Source: FEB-25 sp963822175 (lineage in GTDB: Bacteria; Chloroflexota; Anaerolineae; Anaerolineales; UBA4823). From it: a stretch of DNA of 64,000 nucleotides. The stretch lies in NCBI GenBank assembly GCA_963822175.1, contig CAWGGJ010000011.1, positions 157,707-221,706 of the forward strand, given 5' to 3'. Of the stretch, positions 45,222 to 55,508 are shown in pieces. How positions within the stretch are numbered: the stretch's first letter is position 1; every line of letters begins with the position of its first letter. The notes below the pieces were generated by a model. It was not told the origin of the DNA. It saw only the letters and a program-made list of their open reading frames with translations, and made no database searches. Position numbers and translations under genes: made by a program.

Positions 45222-46178
45222 ATGGCATTAGTCCAAACCTTTTCAGAAAAGATCATCAATAATATTGAAAAAGTAATAATTGGAAAACGTAGTTCGGTAG
45301 AGCTGGCAATCATTAGCCTTTTATGTCAGGGACACTTGTTAATTGAAGATGTTCCAGGAGTTGGGAAGACTGTTCTTGCTCGAAGCATAGCTAAGTCATT
45401 GGGTTGCATTTTTAGTCGAATTCAATTTACCCCAGATATGCTTCCCAGTGATGTTACGGGTGTATCAATTTATAATCAGGTCAGCACCCAATTCGAGTTT
45501 CGTCCGGGACCGATCATGGCGCAAATCGTATTGGCTGACGAAATCAACCGGGCTACACCAAAGACCCAGGCAGCACTATTGGAGGCTATGGAGGAACGTC
45601 AGATCACTGTGGATGGTACCACGCATACTCTTCCCCGTCCATTCATGGTATTAGCCACTCAGAATCCTATCGAGTATGAAGGGACATTCCCTCTACCGGA
45701 GGCACAGTTGGATCGGTTTTTAATTCGATTAAGGTTGGGTTATCCTGAAAAGAGTGATGAAGTCGATATTCTGGAACGACAACAATTTCAACATCCAGTG
45801 AATGACCTACCGCAGATTGCACCAGCTGAAGAATTAATGAAAGCACAGGAAGAGATAAAATCGATTTATGTTGCTCCAGCTGTGAAGAGATATATTGTTG
45901 AATTAACCCACCAAACTCGTCAACATGCAGAGGTATATCTTGGTGCGAGCCCGAGAGGAAGCCTGGCACTATTTCGGAGCGGACAGGCGCGTGCAGCCAT
46001 GCATGGGCGCGATTTTGTGCTTCCAGATGATATAAAAATATTGGTTAAACCTGCCCTATCTCATCGGGTGATACTCGGTCCGGCAGCACGCTTGCGTGAT
46101 CTCAGTAGTGATCAGATTTTAGATGAAATCATCAGTCGTGTTCCGGTTCCAGGTGGAGATTTAAAGGCTGGCATATAA
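45222..46178 (+). CDS. MoxR-family AAA ATPase
   Basis: 318 residues. Walker A EDVPGVGKTVLARS, Walker B VLADEINRATPKTQAALLEA, sensor 1 LATQNPIEYEG, and RGSLALFRSGQARAAMHGR in the lid. The ATG at 45222 with GGAG six bases upstream is preferred to a TTG at 45210. It is separated by two bases from the DUF58 gene; the pair acts as a chaperone module for metal-dependent or von Willebrand-type proteins. Confidence 0.92.
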   Translation: MALVQTFSEKIINNIEKVIIGKRSSVELAIISLLCQGHLLIEDVPGVGKTVLARSIAKSLGCIFSRIQFTPDMLPSDVTGVSIYNQVSTQFEFRPGPIMAQIVLADEINRATPKTQAALLEAMEERQITVDGTTHTLPRPFMVLATQNPIEYEGTFPLPEAQLDRFLIRLRLGYPEKSDEVDILERQQFQHPVNDLPQIAPAEELMKAQEEIKSIYVAPAVKRYIVELTHQTRQHAEVYLGASPRGSLALFRSGQARAAMHGRDFVLPDDIKILVKPALSHRVILGPAARLRDLSSDQILDEIISRVPVPGGDLKAGI

Positions 46179-46180
46179 GT

Positions 46181-47443
46181 ATGACCGCAGGTCAAAAAGT
46201 TGTTTTGGCATTATTGGTACTCTGCTTATTAGCTGGATTGACAACCGGTGGTAAGCTTTATTACCGGCTTTCTGTTTTCTGGACTTTATTATTTTTCGGT
46301 TCCTGGATTTGGTCAATATTTTCTTTGCGTGGACTCGTATTTACGAGATCTGCTCGCACGCTCCGGGCTCAGGTTGGACAAATATTCGAGGAGCGGTTTG
46401 AAGTTCACAATCAAAATCGTTTTCCCCGCTTATGGCTGGAGGTAAGTGATAATACGACCTTACCAGGATCTGATGGTTCGCGGGTACTCACCATGTTGCT
46501 GGGAAAACAATCGAGATCCTACCTTGCGCGGGTCAGGCTAGCAAGACGGGGTGTATTCCCCCTTGGACCCACCAAGCTGGTGACCGGTGATCTATTTGGG
46601 TTGTTTCCTGTGAGACAGGAAATTCCTGAACAAGACTCATTGTTGGTATACCCGATGATGGTGGATGTAAAAGGATTCCCAAATCCAGCCGGACTCCTAC
46701 CTGGTGGTGAATCCTTACGCCGCCGCACGCATCAGATCACACCCAATGCTTCAGGTATTCGTGATTACTATGCTGGTGATCCGTTGAATAGAATACATTG
46801 GTTGAGCACTGCCAGGCGTGGACGATTGATTGTTAAGGAATTTGAACTCGATCCGATGGCCGATGTATGGATTTTTTTTGATGCTGCGAAGAATGTTCAA
46901 GCGGTTCTACCTCAAGCACCGATCGATTATTATGCCAAAGATTTTTGGACACACTCAAGCCAGATCCAGCTTCCTCCATCTACGGAGGAATATGGCATCA
47001 GTATTGCCGCCTCACTAGTTCGGGATTATTTACGGCGTGGTAGGGCAGTTGGATTTGTTTGTGCTGGACAACACCTGACGCTTATCTCACCAGACCGGGG
47101 AGGACGCCAATTAGGAAAGATTCTCGAAGCACTCTCTATTACCAAAGCTGAAGGAGAGCTTCCGTTACGAGCGTTGATTGAAACCCAAGTAAAACACATG
47201 GTGCGAGGAAGTACTGTGGTATTAATTACCCCATCAACTTCTCGTGATGTGGCATTGATCGTTGATTTCCTTGTCCAGAGGGGATTGAAACCAATTATGG
47301 TTTTAATGGATGCATCTTCTTTTGGGGGACCACCAGGAATAGAAAACCTGGTGGCCAATATTAAATTGATGGGGATACCATATCGTTTGATTAAAAAAGA
47401 AGTAGATCTTTCAACTGCATTATCGGATGGTTACCTGAGATAA
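46181..47443 (+). CDS. DUF58 domain-containing protein
   Basis: 420 residues. Two hydrophobic helices (about 8-24 and 30-50) anchor the protein. The DUF58 signature appears around ITPNASGIRDYYAGDPLNRIHWLSTARRG, here given by its key words GIRDYYAGD and IHWLSTARRG, then LIVKEFELDPMADVWIFFDA, a von Willebrand-like start. It is the partner of the upstream MoxR ATPase. The transglutaminase gene that often follows is absent; instead a convergent regulator gene begins 12 bases away. Confidence 0.88.
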   Translation: MTAGQKVVLALLVLCLLAGLTTGGKLYYRLSVFWTLLFFGSWIWSIFSLRGLVFTRSARTLRAQVGQIFEERFEVHNQNRFPRLWLEVSDNTTLPGSDGSRVLTMLLGKQSRSYLARVRLARRGVFPLGPTKLVTGDLFGLFPVRQEIPEQDSLLVYPMMVDVKGFPNPAGLLPGGESLRRRTHQITPNASGIRDYYAGDPLNRIHWLSTARRGRLIVKEFELDPMADVWIFFDAAKNVQAVLPQAPIDYYAKDFWTHSSQIQLPPSTEEYGISIAASLVRDYLRRGRAVGFVCAGQHLTLISPDRGGRQLGKILEALSITKAEGELPLRALIETQVKHMVRGSTVVLITPSTSRDVALIVDFLVQRGLKPIMVLMDASSFGGPPGIENLVANIKLMGIPYRLIKKEVDLSTALSDGYLR

Positions 47444-47455
47444 CGCTGTTAATGT

Positions 47456-47914
47456 TTATCCTAATTCCTTAAGCTTCTGATGGATGATCAATAGAATTTG
47501 GGATTCATGAGCATCAGAATATCTATGTTCCCACTTTTCAAGAAATGGATACCATTTGGCTTTTACATCTTGAGCAAATTTCTGATACATAGCTTTATCC
47601 ATTAACTGCTCAAGCCATTCGAGATCATTTTGAAATAGTAAAAATCCTGATTCCAGTTCAGTATATATCGCGGTCAACTCTGGAAGGCGTTCGGCTTTTG
47701 CTCTAGGATAGGTGGTACCTTCAACCAGGTCTGTTGGGTTTATCTTAAAAACACCAGCCATTAATGTGATGGTGCGTTCACTAGGTATGGATAAATCCAT
47801 CTCGATATGGGAGATAGCAACTCGAGACGTTGCCAAGCGGTCACCCAGGCTTTGTTGGGTCCAGCCATTCTTCTGTCGCAGGTACGCAATCCGTTTACCA
47901 ATGCTTTCAATCAT
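47456..47914 (-). CDS. XRE-family helix-turn-helix regulator
   Basis: 152 residues. The N-terminal Cro/cI-type helix-turn-helix spans about 7-62 (IAYLRQKNGWTQQSLGDRLA, SRVAISHIEMDLSIPSERTI). The remaining 90 residues are acidic and helical, with no recognised domain (LEWLEQLMDKAMYQKFAQDV). It is divergent from gmd and convergent with the DUF58 gene. Confidence 0.85.
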   Translation of the reverse strand: MIESIGKRIAYLRQKNGWTQQSLGDRLATSRVAISHIEMDLSIPSERTITLMAGVFKINPTDLVEGTTYPRAKAERLPELTAIYTELESGFLLFQNDLEWLEQLMDKAMYQKFAQDVKAKWYPFLEKWEHRYSDAHESQILLIIHQKLKELG

Positions 47915-48018
47915 TATAATTAACTATACCGCGAAAAAACCGTTGGGTATGCTAATCCACTTAGCAGACAATTACTACTTTACCTGATATGCTGATCAAA
48001 TAAAAAGGAGAGTTACAA

Positions 48019-48996
48019 ATGGCGATAAAAAGAGCATTGATTACCGGGATAACCGGGCAGGATGGTTCGTACCTGGCGGAATTTTTACTTGAGAAAGGAT
48101 ATGAAGTTATTGGCATGGTAAGACGGTCAAGTACAATTAATTTTGAGCGGATTGAGCATATTCAAGAAAAAATAACCCTTGTCTCTGGCGATTTGATGGA
48201 TCAGATATCCCTAATCGATATCTTAAAAACTCACCGACCGAATGAAATATACAATCTTGCTGCCCAGTCATTTGTTCAAACATCATGGGTCCAACCAGTG
48301 TTCACTGGTGAAGTGACTGCTCTGGGAGTGACTAGGGTATTGGATGCGATGCGTTTGGTTGATCCAGATATCCATTTCTACCAGGCGAGTACCAGTGAAA
48401 TGTTCGGAAAGGTTCATGAGACTCCCCAATCTGAGACAACGCCATTTTATCCACGCAGCCCATATGGGGTAGCAAAATTATACGGGCATTGGATCACGGT
48501 AAACTATCGTGAGAGTTATGACTTGTATGCTTGCTCAGGTATATGTTTTAATCACGAGAGCCCACGTCGTGGGCATGAATTTGTAACCCGAAAAATCGCC
48601 CGTGCTGCTGCTCGAATCAAGCATCATTTAGATACTGAATTACGACTGGGAAACATTGAAGCACAGCGAGATTGGGGTTACGCTCCTGATTATGTTCAGG
48701 GAATGTGGCTCATCCTCCAACAGGATCAACCGGATGATTATGTGCTGGCTACGGGTTATACGCACACAGTCAAGCAATTTGCCGAATTGGCATTCGGATA
48801 TCTTGAAATGGATTATCGTGATTTTGTTGTTCAGGATCCAGCACACATGCGACCAGCGGAAGTAGAATTATTGGTGGGAGATCCCTCAAAAGCAAAACAA
48901 AAACTGAGGTGGGAAACACAAACTACTTTTGATGAATTGGTCCGCTTAATGGTTGATGCAGAAATGAAGTTTCTCGAAAAAAAAGGATATCAGTAA
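48019..48996 (+). CDS. gmd: GDP-mannose 4,6-dehydratase
   Basis: NADP-dependent extended SDR of 325 residues that makes GDP-4-keto-6-deoxymannose for fucose/rhamnose-type surface sugars. Motifs: TGITGQDGSYLAEFLLEKGY (cofactor), YQASTSEMFGKV with catalytic Ser/Thr-Glu, YPRSPYGVAKLYGHW with Tyr-x-x-x-Lys, and NHESPRRGHEFVTRKI, the GMD signature. AAGGAG precedes the start. No GDP-fucose synthase gene follows; the pathway's next enzyme is elsewhere. Confidence 0.95.
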   Translation: MAIKRALITGITGQDGSYLAEFLLEKGYEVIGMVRRSSTINFERIEHIQEKITLVSGDLMDQISLIDILKTHRPNEIYNLAAQSFVQTSWVQPVFTGEVTALGVTRVLDAMRLVDPDIHFYQASTSEMFGKVHETPQSETTPFYPRSPYGVAKLYGHWITVNYRESYDLYACSGICFNHESPRRGHEFVTRKIARAAARIKHHLDTELRLGNIEAQRDWGYAPDYVQGMWLILQQDQPDDYVLATGYTHTVKQFAELAFGYLEMDYRDFVVQDPAHMRPAEVELLVGDPSKAKQKLRWETQTTFDELVRLMVDAEMKFLEKKGYQ

Positions 48997-49014
48997 AGAT
49001 TAAAATCCTGTGTA

Positions 49015-49023
49015 TGCTATAAT
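49015..49023 (+). promoter_or_regulatory. Extended -10 promoter, possibly for a leaderless transcript
   Basis: TGC-TATAAT at 49015-49023, directly in front of the CHAD-protein gene. A transcript would start at about 49030-49031, exactly at an in-frame ATG (49031). No good Shine-Dalgarno is present. Confidence 0.45.
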
Positions 49024-49030
49024 GAATCGC

Positions 49031-50341
49031 ATGTCCAATATAACATTATCCGAAGATCAAAAACACATATTAATGGATATAGCTCAAAATTCACCTGAGT
49101 TATTAGTCCACAGGGCGCATTTAATCCTGGCATATGCAGAAGGAAAACCAACCATGGAAGCTGCAGCAGAAGCCGGGATGTCACGGGGAAGAGCTCGTTT
49201 TTGGAAGCGCCAATTTATCGCCAGAGGAATGGATATTTTTTTTGTAGATACAACAACAGGATCGGCAAGTGACGAATCATTGCAACCATCTGATATAGCA
49301 GGCGAGAAGTTGTTGGTAGCGATTGAACCAACGGTTAGCTCAGAAGATCAATCAACGCAACAAGGTGAGCTTCCTTATCCAAATCCTCGGAAGACTGTTG
49401 GTATATTTCCGGACGACAGCCTGGCTGATGCAGGGAGAAAGGTGTGGTTGTTTCATTTTGCAATCATGCTTAGTCATGAGCAAGGTACCTTACTTGGCGA
49501 AGATATCGAAGAATTACACGACATGCGTGTAGCCACGCGTCGCATGCGCTCAGCATTTGATATTTTTATGCCTGCATTCAACGTAAAAATAATGAAGCGT
49601 TACCTAAAAGGTTTACGCAATGTTGGACAGGCGCTGGGCCAGGTAAGAGATATGGATGTGCTCCTGGATAATGCATTGATATATCAAGTGAAAATGGATG
49701 AACCATCACGACCGGGTTTGGAACCCCTGTTAAATTCGTGGAGATATTTGATCGAGAAGAAACGTATAAAACTACTCGAGCACCTCCAAAGTACAGCGTA
49801 TCAGCGATTTAAAAAAGAGTTCAATTATTTTGTGCAGGCACCCCTGGAAAGTACATATCCAGAAACCAGCGTAGTTGGCGCATCCAACCGTATTCGGGAT
49901 ATTGTTCCTGTTCTTGTTTATAGCCGATATGCAGCAGTTAGAGCGTATGAAGCCATTCTGCCAACTGCATCAGTGAGTCAGCTGCATGCTCTGCGCATCG
50001 AATTCAAGAAATTTCGCTATGCGCTTGAATATTTCCGCGAGATATTAGGGGATACTGCTGGTGAAGCGATCATTGAGCTAAAGAAATACCAGGACCATCT
50101 TGGGGAGCTGCACGATGCGGATGTCACCTGTCAATTGGTAGGTAATTTCCTGAAAAGCTGGCAGGAAAATCAAAATCAGTGTCCAATTGCAGAACGGGTA
50201 AATTCTGAACCAGTTGTAACTTACCTGGCTTATCTACATGCTGAGCGTTACCGCCTGATGATCACTTTTCCCGAGTTATGGCAATATTTTTGTCGACCAG
50301 AATTTCGACAAGGACTAGCCCAGGCAATATCTCAACTATAA
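49031..50341 (+). CDS. HTH-CHAD domain protein
   Basis: About 436 residues. Residues 5-65 form a homeodomain-like helix-turn-helix (ILMDIAQNSPELLVHRAHLI, PTMEAAAEAGMSRGRARFWK). After a linker comes a CHAD domain (about 150-430) with ELHDMRVATRRMRSAFDIFM, NVGQALGQVRDMDVLLDN and a second half LHALRIEFKKFRYALEYFRE, whose conserved His and Lys/Arg bind polyphosphate. CHAD proteins are usually linked to CYTH/polyphosphate enzymes; a fused DNA-binding helix-turn-helix is unusual. Start chosen at 49031; GTG 49010 and ATG 49022 are alternatives. Confidence 0.85.
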   Translation: MSNITLSEDQKHILMDIAQNSPELLVHRAHLILAYAEGKPTMEAAAEAGMSRGRARFWKRQFIARGMDIFFVDTTTGSASDESLQPSDIAGEKLLVAIEPTVSSEDQSTQQGELPYPNPRKTVGIFPDDSLADAGRKVWLFHFAIMLSHEQGTLLGEDIEELHDMRVATRRMRSAFDIFMPAFNVKIMKRYLKGLRNVGQALGQVRDMDVLLDNALIYQVKMDEPSRPGLEPLLNSWRYLIEKKRIKLLEHLQSTAYQRFKKEFNYFVQAPLESTYPETSVVGASNRIRDIVPVLVYSRYAAVRAYEAILPTASVSQLHALRIEFKKFRYALEYFREILGDTAGEAIIELKKYQDHLGELHDADVTCQLVGNFLKSWQENQNQCPIAERVNSEPVVTYLAYLHAERYRLMITFPELWQYFCRPEFRQGLAQAISQL

Positions 50342-50381
50342 ATCTCCCTCTTGTTCTATATTTATGTGAGAGAGTTTTCTA

Positions 50382-51567
50382 TTATTTGATAATAAGCTCC
50401 ATTTGTGGTTCACCAAGGAATTCTGCGCCATTTGAAGTAACCACGACGTCCTCTTCAAGCCCAATATATCCAAACCCTGGCACATCCACTCCCGGTTCGA
50501 CAGTGTAAACCTGCCCAGGCTCAAGTAGATAATTTGGGGTTTCACCGTAGCGATCCCATTCCGGACCCAGTATTCCTGCACCATCATGAGCAAACCTACC
50601 TAATTGGTGACCGGTTGCGTATAGGAATTCTGGATATCCAGCCTTGGTGATCGTTTGACGGGCTATACGGTCGATTTCTTTACCAGGAATGCCCGGTTTC
50701 ATACTTTTCACTGTTAGCTGTATTGCATCCCTGACTGTATTAAATCCATGATTGACCTCTTCTGGAGGTGCCGACTCTCCTGGATGTAGGAAATAAACCA
50801 CCCGTTGGATATCTGAACAATATTCATCTTGCTTAATTCCAAAATCAAAATGAACAACCTGACCAGGCGAAATTTTTAATTCTGTCGGACCGATGTGACC
50901 AACGGATGAATCAGGTCCGGCATTGACTGTAGGGCAATTTATATATTCCCAGGCAACCTCTACATTGTACTCATCTATCAACGAATGCATGAAGTCACTT
51001 ACCTGTATCTCGGTCATTCCAATTTCTATATACTCAAAGGTTCGTTGATAAATGGAATGGGTTGTGTTTACCGCTCGTCGGATGCGCTCAAGTTCCTGGT
51101 ATGTTTTTCTACCACGTATGGCGCGGTGAATTTTTTCTGCTGATTTTAATTTGGATAAGTATGGCGAACCTTCGAGATACCTACATAATAATTGGTACAT
51201 CCCGAAAGACAAGCCATCGGCATGAACATCATTTAACGAATAATTAACCGCAATCCGATTGGGATTAAGATGTGTCCAACACCTGCAACAATGCGGGCTG
51301 GATTGATTGGTCATATTGAATTACTTGATCAAAAACACCCAAACGACGAGCAGCTTCGGCTTCAAACCTGCCCACAATAGCGATCCGCTCCCCCGTCTTG
51401 GAAAACATGAGCGCACTTTGCCAGGTTAAGTCGAGTCCATAAATCAATGGAAGAATCGGATCTCCTCCAGAACTAGTTTCCCTGACAAATATTAACCATA
51501 AATCAAGGTCTAATTCCCTCAATATTTCACCTGCTTGCTTCACTTTTTCTATAACCAAAGTTGACAT
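50382..51567 (-). pseudogene. M24 aminopeptidase (Xaa-Pro peptidase family) with a frameshift
   Basis: N-terminal frame (51567 to about 51270): creatinase-like domain MSTLVIEKVKQAGEILREL ending QPALLQVLDT. The next frame continues LNPNRIAVNYSLNDVHADGL and carries the pita-bread catalytic domain: HFDFGIKQDEYCSDIQRVVY (two metal Asp), ATGHQLGRFAHDGAG (His) and VEPGVDVPGFGYIGLEEDVV (Glu). Deleting one base near 51272 fuses them into about 394 residues. Either an assembly error or a recent mutation. The carboxypeptidase gene lies upstream on the same strand. Confidence 0.88.
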
Positions 51568-51596
51568 TGGATATCCTTGTGTTCCAGAATTATTTA

Positions 51597-53270
51597 TTAC
51601 TGAATTATCAATTCACGCTGAATGCTACCTGCTCGTTCACTAAGGATTTTTAAGCAAATTTTCGTTCCTGGTGTCGCTTGAATCACCCATTCAAAACGCC
51701 GGCGATTGTCTGTAGGGCTCTCGCCAAAAGGTGCATCATTATCCAGTTTATTGCTCCTTCCTTCAAGGTGGCCTAATTCCTCCTTAGACTTTCCGCTGGT
51801 CAGGATTACTCCCTTCGGGATTTCCAACTCAAGCCTCACAGGACGAGATGATCGGCGGGTTTTACTTTGTTGGCTGGTAAAACTAGCTAAGAAACCATCA
51901 TTTTCAACCACCAAATTTAGGTGAAACTTATCATCGCTGATTTTTGTTACATCCAGTGAATGGATTACGATATGAGGGAGCATTTCACCCAAGGATAACA
52001 TGAACGGGTAATGCTTTTTTACTTCCGTTTCGACAAATTCCAACGGGGGATTTCGCCATGTATACATCTTATTCCAACCACCCAACTCAATGCTACCGAG
52101 TTGTGGATGGTCATAAGGTTGCCACTCAACGTAAGCATCAGCTGCAGCATTTTCGTCGGTCCATTTTAGGATTTGCAAATCCTCCTCATGTGGATGGTCA
52201 TGCCACCATTCCGTCCATTTGCGATCCTTTATTCCTGCCTCTGTGGGTAAATCCCACAGCTCAATGGTATAGGTGAACACGCCCAGGTGGTCATACATCC
52301 AATCGTCAAATGCACCAGTTGTAACTTCTTTTGGGTGATATTTAAAATCATGGAAGGTGGACACACAACGATACCCGGTTATTTTTGTACCCAGCTCACC
52401 AATTTTTTTAAAAATCCATAAGTCTTCTGTTTTCATATCATCGTCAGCTTTTGTGCTGTAAGGCCGCAAGATCACACGGCTAAATGTGTGAAAGGTAATA
52501 GCAAAATTGATATTTGGATGCTTGACGATGAAATCTACCAGAGATTGTATCTCGGGCTCTGAGGCAGGATATGGCCCAGCTCCAGGCTGATCGCTTTCTG
52601 GTCGCCATTCAAAAGGGAAATTGCGATTGAAATCCAAACCTTCGAGTGGTCGGGCGATTTTAACGATATATCCATCGTAGTCATCGAGAAGCCCTTCGGG
52701 AAGCAGTCGGTAGTAGGTTCCCCCCGTATCATCAGGAGCGCGTTTTTCCATCAGTCGGGGGTCGAGGGAGCTTATCTTCCAATCACCATTAGGATCCTGA
52801 TAACGCATCTGGAGTATTTTTCCATCTCCATTGATATCCTGGGGCTGCAGGCCTTCCTCTTTATCCTCCCATGGATATGGGCGAACTCCAGAACGAACAT
52901 ATCGTGGATTCGCAGACATTGCCCATTCAGCTCCATCTGGGTTCACGCGTGGGAGGATATAGTAGACACTCCTATCAAGCAAACGGGTAACCTGGTGATC
53001 GTTTCCATAACCACTCAATAGTTGGTGGATGACATAGAGCGCTGCTGTGGTACCAGTGATTTCAGTCGCGTGAATGTTGGAATCAATCCACACCGCAGGT
53101 TTTTCTAGATCAGTCCCAGAGGCACTATTTGTCAATATAACCAGCCAAATAGGTCGACCCTCATGGCTGTTACCGATCGTATTAATTCTAATAAGGTTGG
53201 GATAAGCCTTTTCCCATTCATTTAGCAAAGCGGATAACTCTTTGTTTGAAAAATAATGATTAAAGTTCAC
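51597..53270 (-). CDS. M14-family zinc carboxypeptidase
   Basis: 557 residues, no signal peptide seen. Zinc ligands: SNIHATEITGTTAALYVIHQ (His-x-x-Glu near residue 72) and FAITFHTFSRV (second His near residue 262). The catalytic Glu is in FTYTIELWDLPTEAG (near residue 335). The C-terminal 130 residues form a beta-rich appended domain (VTKISDDKFHLNLVVENDGF). It follows the frameshifted M24 peptidase's strand and probably participates in peptide turnover with it. Confidence 0.9.
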   Translation of the reverse strand: MNFNHYFSNKELSALLNEWEKAYPNLIRINTIGNSHEGRPIWLVILTNSASGTDLEKPAVWIDSNIHATEITGTTAALYVIHQLLSGYGNDHQVTRLLDRSVYYILPRVNPDGAEWAMSANPRYVRSGVRPYPWEDKEEGLQPQDINGDGKILQMRYQDPNGDWKISSLDPRLMEKRAPDDTGGTYYRLLPEGLLDDYDGYIVKIARPLEGLDFNRNFPFEWRPESDQPGAGPYPASEPEIQSLVDFIVKHPNINFAITFHTFSRVILRPYSTKADDDMKTEDLWIFKKIGELGTKITGYRCVSTFHDFKYHPKEVTTGAFDDWMYDHLGVFTYTIELWDLPTEAGIKDRKWTEWWHDHPHEEDLQILKWTDENAAADAYVEWQPYDHPQLGSIELGGWNKMYTWRNPPLEFVETEVKKHYPFMLSLGEMLPHIVIHSLDVTKISDDKFHLNLVVENDGFLASFTSQQSKTRRSSRPVRLELEIPKGVILTSGKSKEELGHLEGRSNKLDNDAPFGESPTDNRRRFEWVIQATPGTKICLKILSERAGSIQRELIIQ

Positions 53271-53382
53271 GATAGCCTCCTGATGATTGACCAGAAATTT
53301 TATATGATTCTAAGAGATGATGAGAACAGCGTCAAACCAGCTTTCAAAAATCCTGATGTAAACCCTAAAATAAAAAATTAAA

Positions 53383-54288
53383 CTATCCTGATTTTCGGTA
53401 TTTATTCCAATACCTCATAATACCATCAGCGGACATGGATGATGGATTTGCAATTTGCTGAGCTTCAACTGTGACCTTCTCGACACCAAGGTTGTTTGCA
53501 TGTAGTTGCTCATATTCTACGAGCTGGCGTCTAAACTCCTCTTGAGAGGGATCCGATTTCAATGTTGTTTCCATCCAAACATCCAATGCCTCAAGCTCAT
53601 CAATTACAGCATTAAGGTGCCAATCAGCATCAGGATAAACACCATAATGTGTTGGGATTATTCTTTTTGGATGGAACTGTTGAATGTGTCGGATACTCGC
53701 ATGCCAATTTTCCAAATGGAAATCTGGAGGTGGCATGGGTAATCTGATATATTGAAGTGTACTTAAGCGTATTCCTGCAATATCGCCACTAAAACATGCA
53801 TCGCCAACCAGATAAACAAGATGATGGTTAGCATGGCCAGGGACATCCAGGGCGCGGATAGATAATTCCTCGATCTGAGCGATTTCTTGATCGTCCATGA
53901 TTGAAATTTGATCTTTTTCTACAGGTAAAAATTCGCCCCACAAGGAATCCATCATGTCACCATAAAGTCGTGATGCACTGGATAATAATTTTTCAGGGTT
54001 AACCAAATGGGGAGCACCATTCCGGTGAACGTGGATTCGGGCTCCCTGGCGAGCTAACCAGCCGGCAGCTCCAGCATGGTCCAAATGGATATGGGTAAGA
54101 AATACGTCTGTAATATCCCGTGTTTCATACCCAAGTTTATGTAGACCGGTAACCAGATTGTTTCTGGTAGATCCAGGCCCGGTTTCCACCAAAATACATC
54201 CGGATGAATGAGGTACAACATAAGCACCGATTGTCCCGCTCTTATTGCGAAAATTAAGGTCTATGGTGAAAATAATTGGATCACTCAT
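53383..54288 (-). CDS. MBL-fold metallo-hydrolase
   Basis: About 301 residues. The metal-binding motif is FLTHIHLDHAGAAGWLA near residue 65, followed by DVPGHANHHLVYLVGDACFSGD and RIIPTHYGVYPDAD with further His ligands. The ATG at 54288 with GGAG upstream is preferred to a TTG 15 bases earlier. Possible roles include glyoxalase II-like or lactonase activity; substrate unknown. Confidence 0.87.
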   Translation of the reverse strand: MSDPIIFTIDLNFRNKSGTIGAYVVPHSSGCILVETGPGSTRNNLVTGLHKLGYETRDITDVFLTHIHLDHAGAAGWLARQGARIHVHRNGAPHLVNPEKLLSSASRLYGDMMDSLWGEFLPVEKDQISIMDDQEIAQIEELSIRALDVPGHANHHLVYLVGDACFSGDIAGIRLSTLQYIRLPMPPPDFHLENWHASIRHIQQFHPKRIIPTHYGVYPDADWHLNAVIDELEALDVWMETTLKSDPSQEEFRRQLVEYEQLHANNLGVEKVTVEAQQIANPSSMSADGIMRYWNKYRKSG

Positions 54289-54308
54289 ATATCTCCAAAA
54301 CAAAAACC

Positions 54309-55496
54309 TCAGGAAGTTTTTCTTCCACTGAGCACATGGAACTTACCTGATGAAACCAGGATTGATACATTTCCGAAAGTACGTTGTATGAGGTCATCAT
54401 ATCGTATGAATTTATTAGCCACAATTACGATTTGTCCACCTTGAACCAGAGCTTGAAAAGATTGCATTATCATTGCATCGGCGATTTGATAATTAACAGC
54501 CTGTCCTGAGTGAAATGGGGGATTAGAAAGGATAAGGTCATATTTATTTGTGCCAATTGAGCTAAGTAAATCACCCGCGATGACAGTAGTATTGGTTATC
54601 TGATTTTGTTCAAGAGTTGCTTTACATGCGGCGATGGCAAATAAATCATTATCGATAAAGTCAACCCAACCGGCACCCTGTCTTGCAGCATGCATTCCAA
54701 GAATTCCATAACCGCAACCCATATCCAATACCTTTGCACCCTTAGGGATATGAAATACGTCGAGCAGCATACTGGTGCCTTCATCCAGGTGATTATAAGA
54801 AAACACACCTGGTAGACTTCGGATGGTATAGTTGTAGCTAGAGATCGGGATTAAAAATTCGACCCAAGTGCCTGCTGCAATCCCAGGTTCAGAGGCCCAA
54901 TCAGGGATTAGAGCTGGTTCAGCATTTTTTAACAGCTGTGCAATACGGTTTCCCTTTTTATAAGCCAGTATAAATGAATTTCCAAATAACTCACAGGCAT
55001 CCTTGATTATCGATTGAATGCCCAGGCTGTTTGAACCAGCTATATAACAATTTCCACCAACCAGCAATGCATTGTAAGCCTGAATCAGCCAACGGCGGGC
55101 AAGCTTTCTGCCTTTTGGTGCTTGAACCAATACAGAATGATATTGGTTATGATCATCAGCAGGTAAATCAATGGAGGAGATAATACTTACATCATGTATA
55201 TTATTTATCGATAGGGTTTTATCGGTCATTTTTAGAGCGAGATAATGATTATCCATGATAGTTACTGTGCCATCGAGTAAATGGCGGACAAGGAAGGTAG
55301 CTAACGCTCCATGATGGCTACCTATCAATAAGATATGGTCTCCCGGGTGTAACCTTACATTTTTAGCTAGCAGTTCGGTCGATGGTAGAAGTTGATCCCA
55401 ATCAGCTAATCCAGGTTTAGAAACCAACTTAATTTCCTCACCACCAAGATTGAAGAATAACTGCTTTTCCTGTTCATATGGTTGGGTATTCTGCAT
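54309..55496 (-). CDS. RsmC/RlmG-like methyltransferase (MTS domain)
   Basis: 395 residues with a duplicated architecture. The N-terminal half (1-190) is a degenerate methyltransferase-like fold (HPGDHILLIGSHHGALATFL). The C-terminal half has VLDMGCGYGILGMHAARQGA, FIDNDLFAIAACKATLEQN and the catalytic LILSNPPFHSGQAVNYQ. NPPF is the N2-guanine methyltransferase motif of rRNA enzymes RsmC/RlmG. Likely an rRNA m2G methylase. Confidence 0.85.
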   Translation of the reverse strand: MQNTQPYEQEKQLFFNLGGEEIKLVSKPGLADWDQLLPSTELLAKNVRLHPGDHILLIGSHHGALATFLVRHLLDGTVTIMDNHYLALKMTDKTLSINNIHDVSIISSIDLPADDHNQYHSVLVQAPKGRKLARRWLIQAYNALLVGGNCYIAGSNSLGIQSIIKDACELFGNSFILAYKKGNRIAQLLKNAEPALIPDWASEPGIAAGTWVEFLIPISSYNYTIRSLPGVFSYNHLDEGTSMLLDVFHIPKGAKVLDMGCGYGILGMHAARQGAGWVDFIDNDLFAIAACKATLEQNQITNTTVIAGDLLSSIGTNKYDLILSNPPFHSGQAVNYQIADAMIMQSFQALVQGGQIVIVANKFIRYDDLIQRTFGNVSILVSSGKFHVLSGRKTS

Positions 55497-55508
55497 GGGC
55501 TGTTTAGC

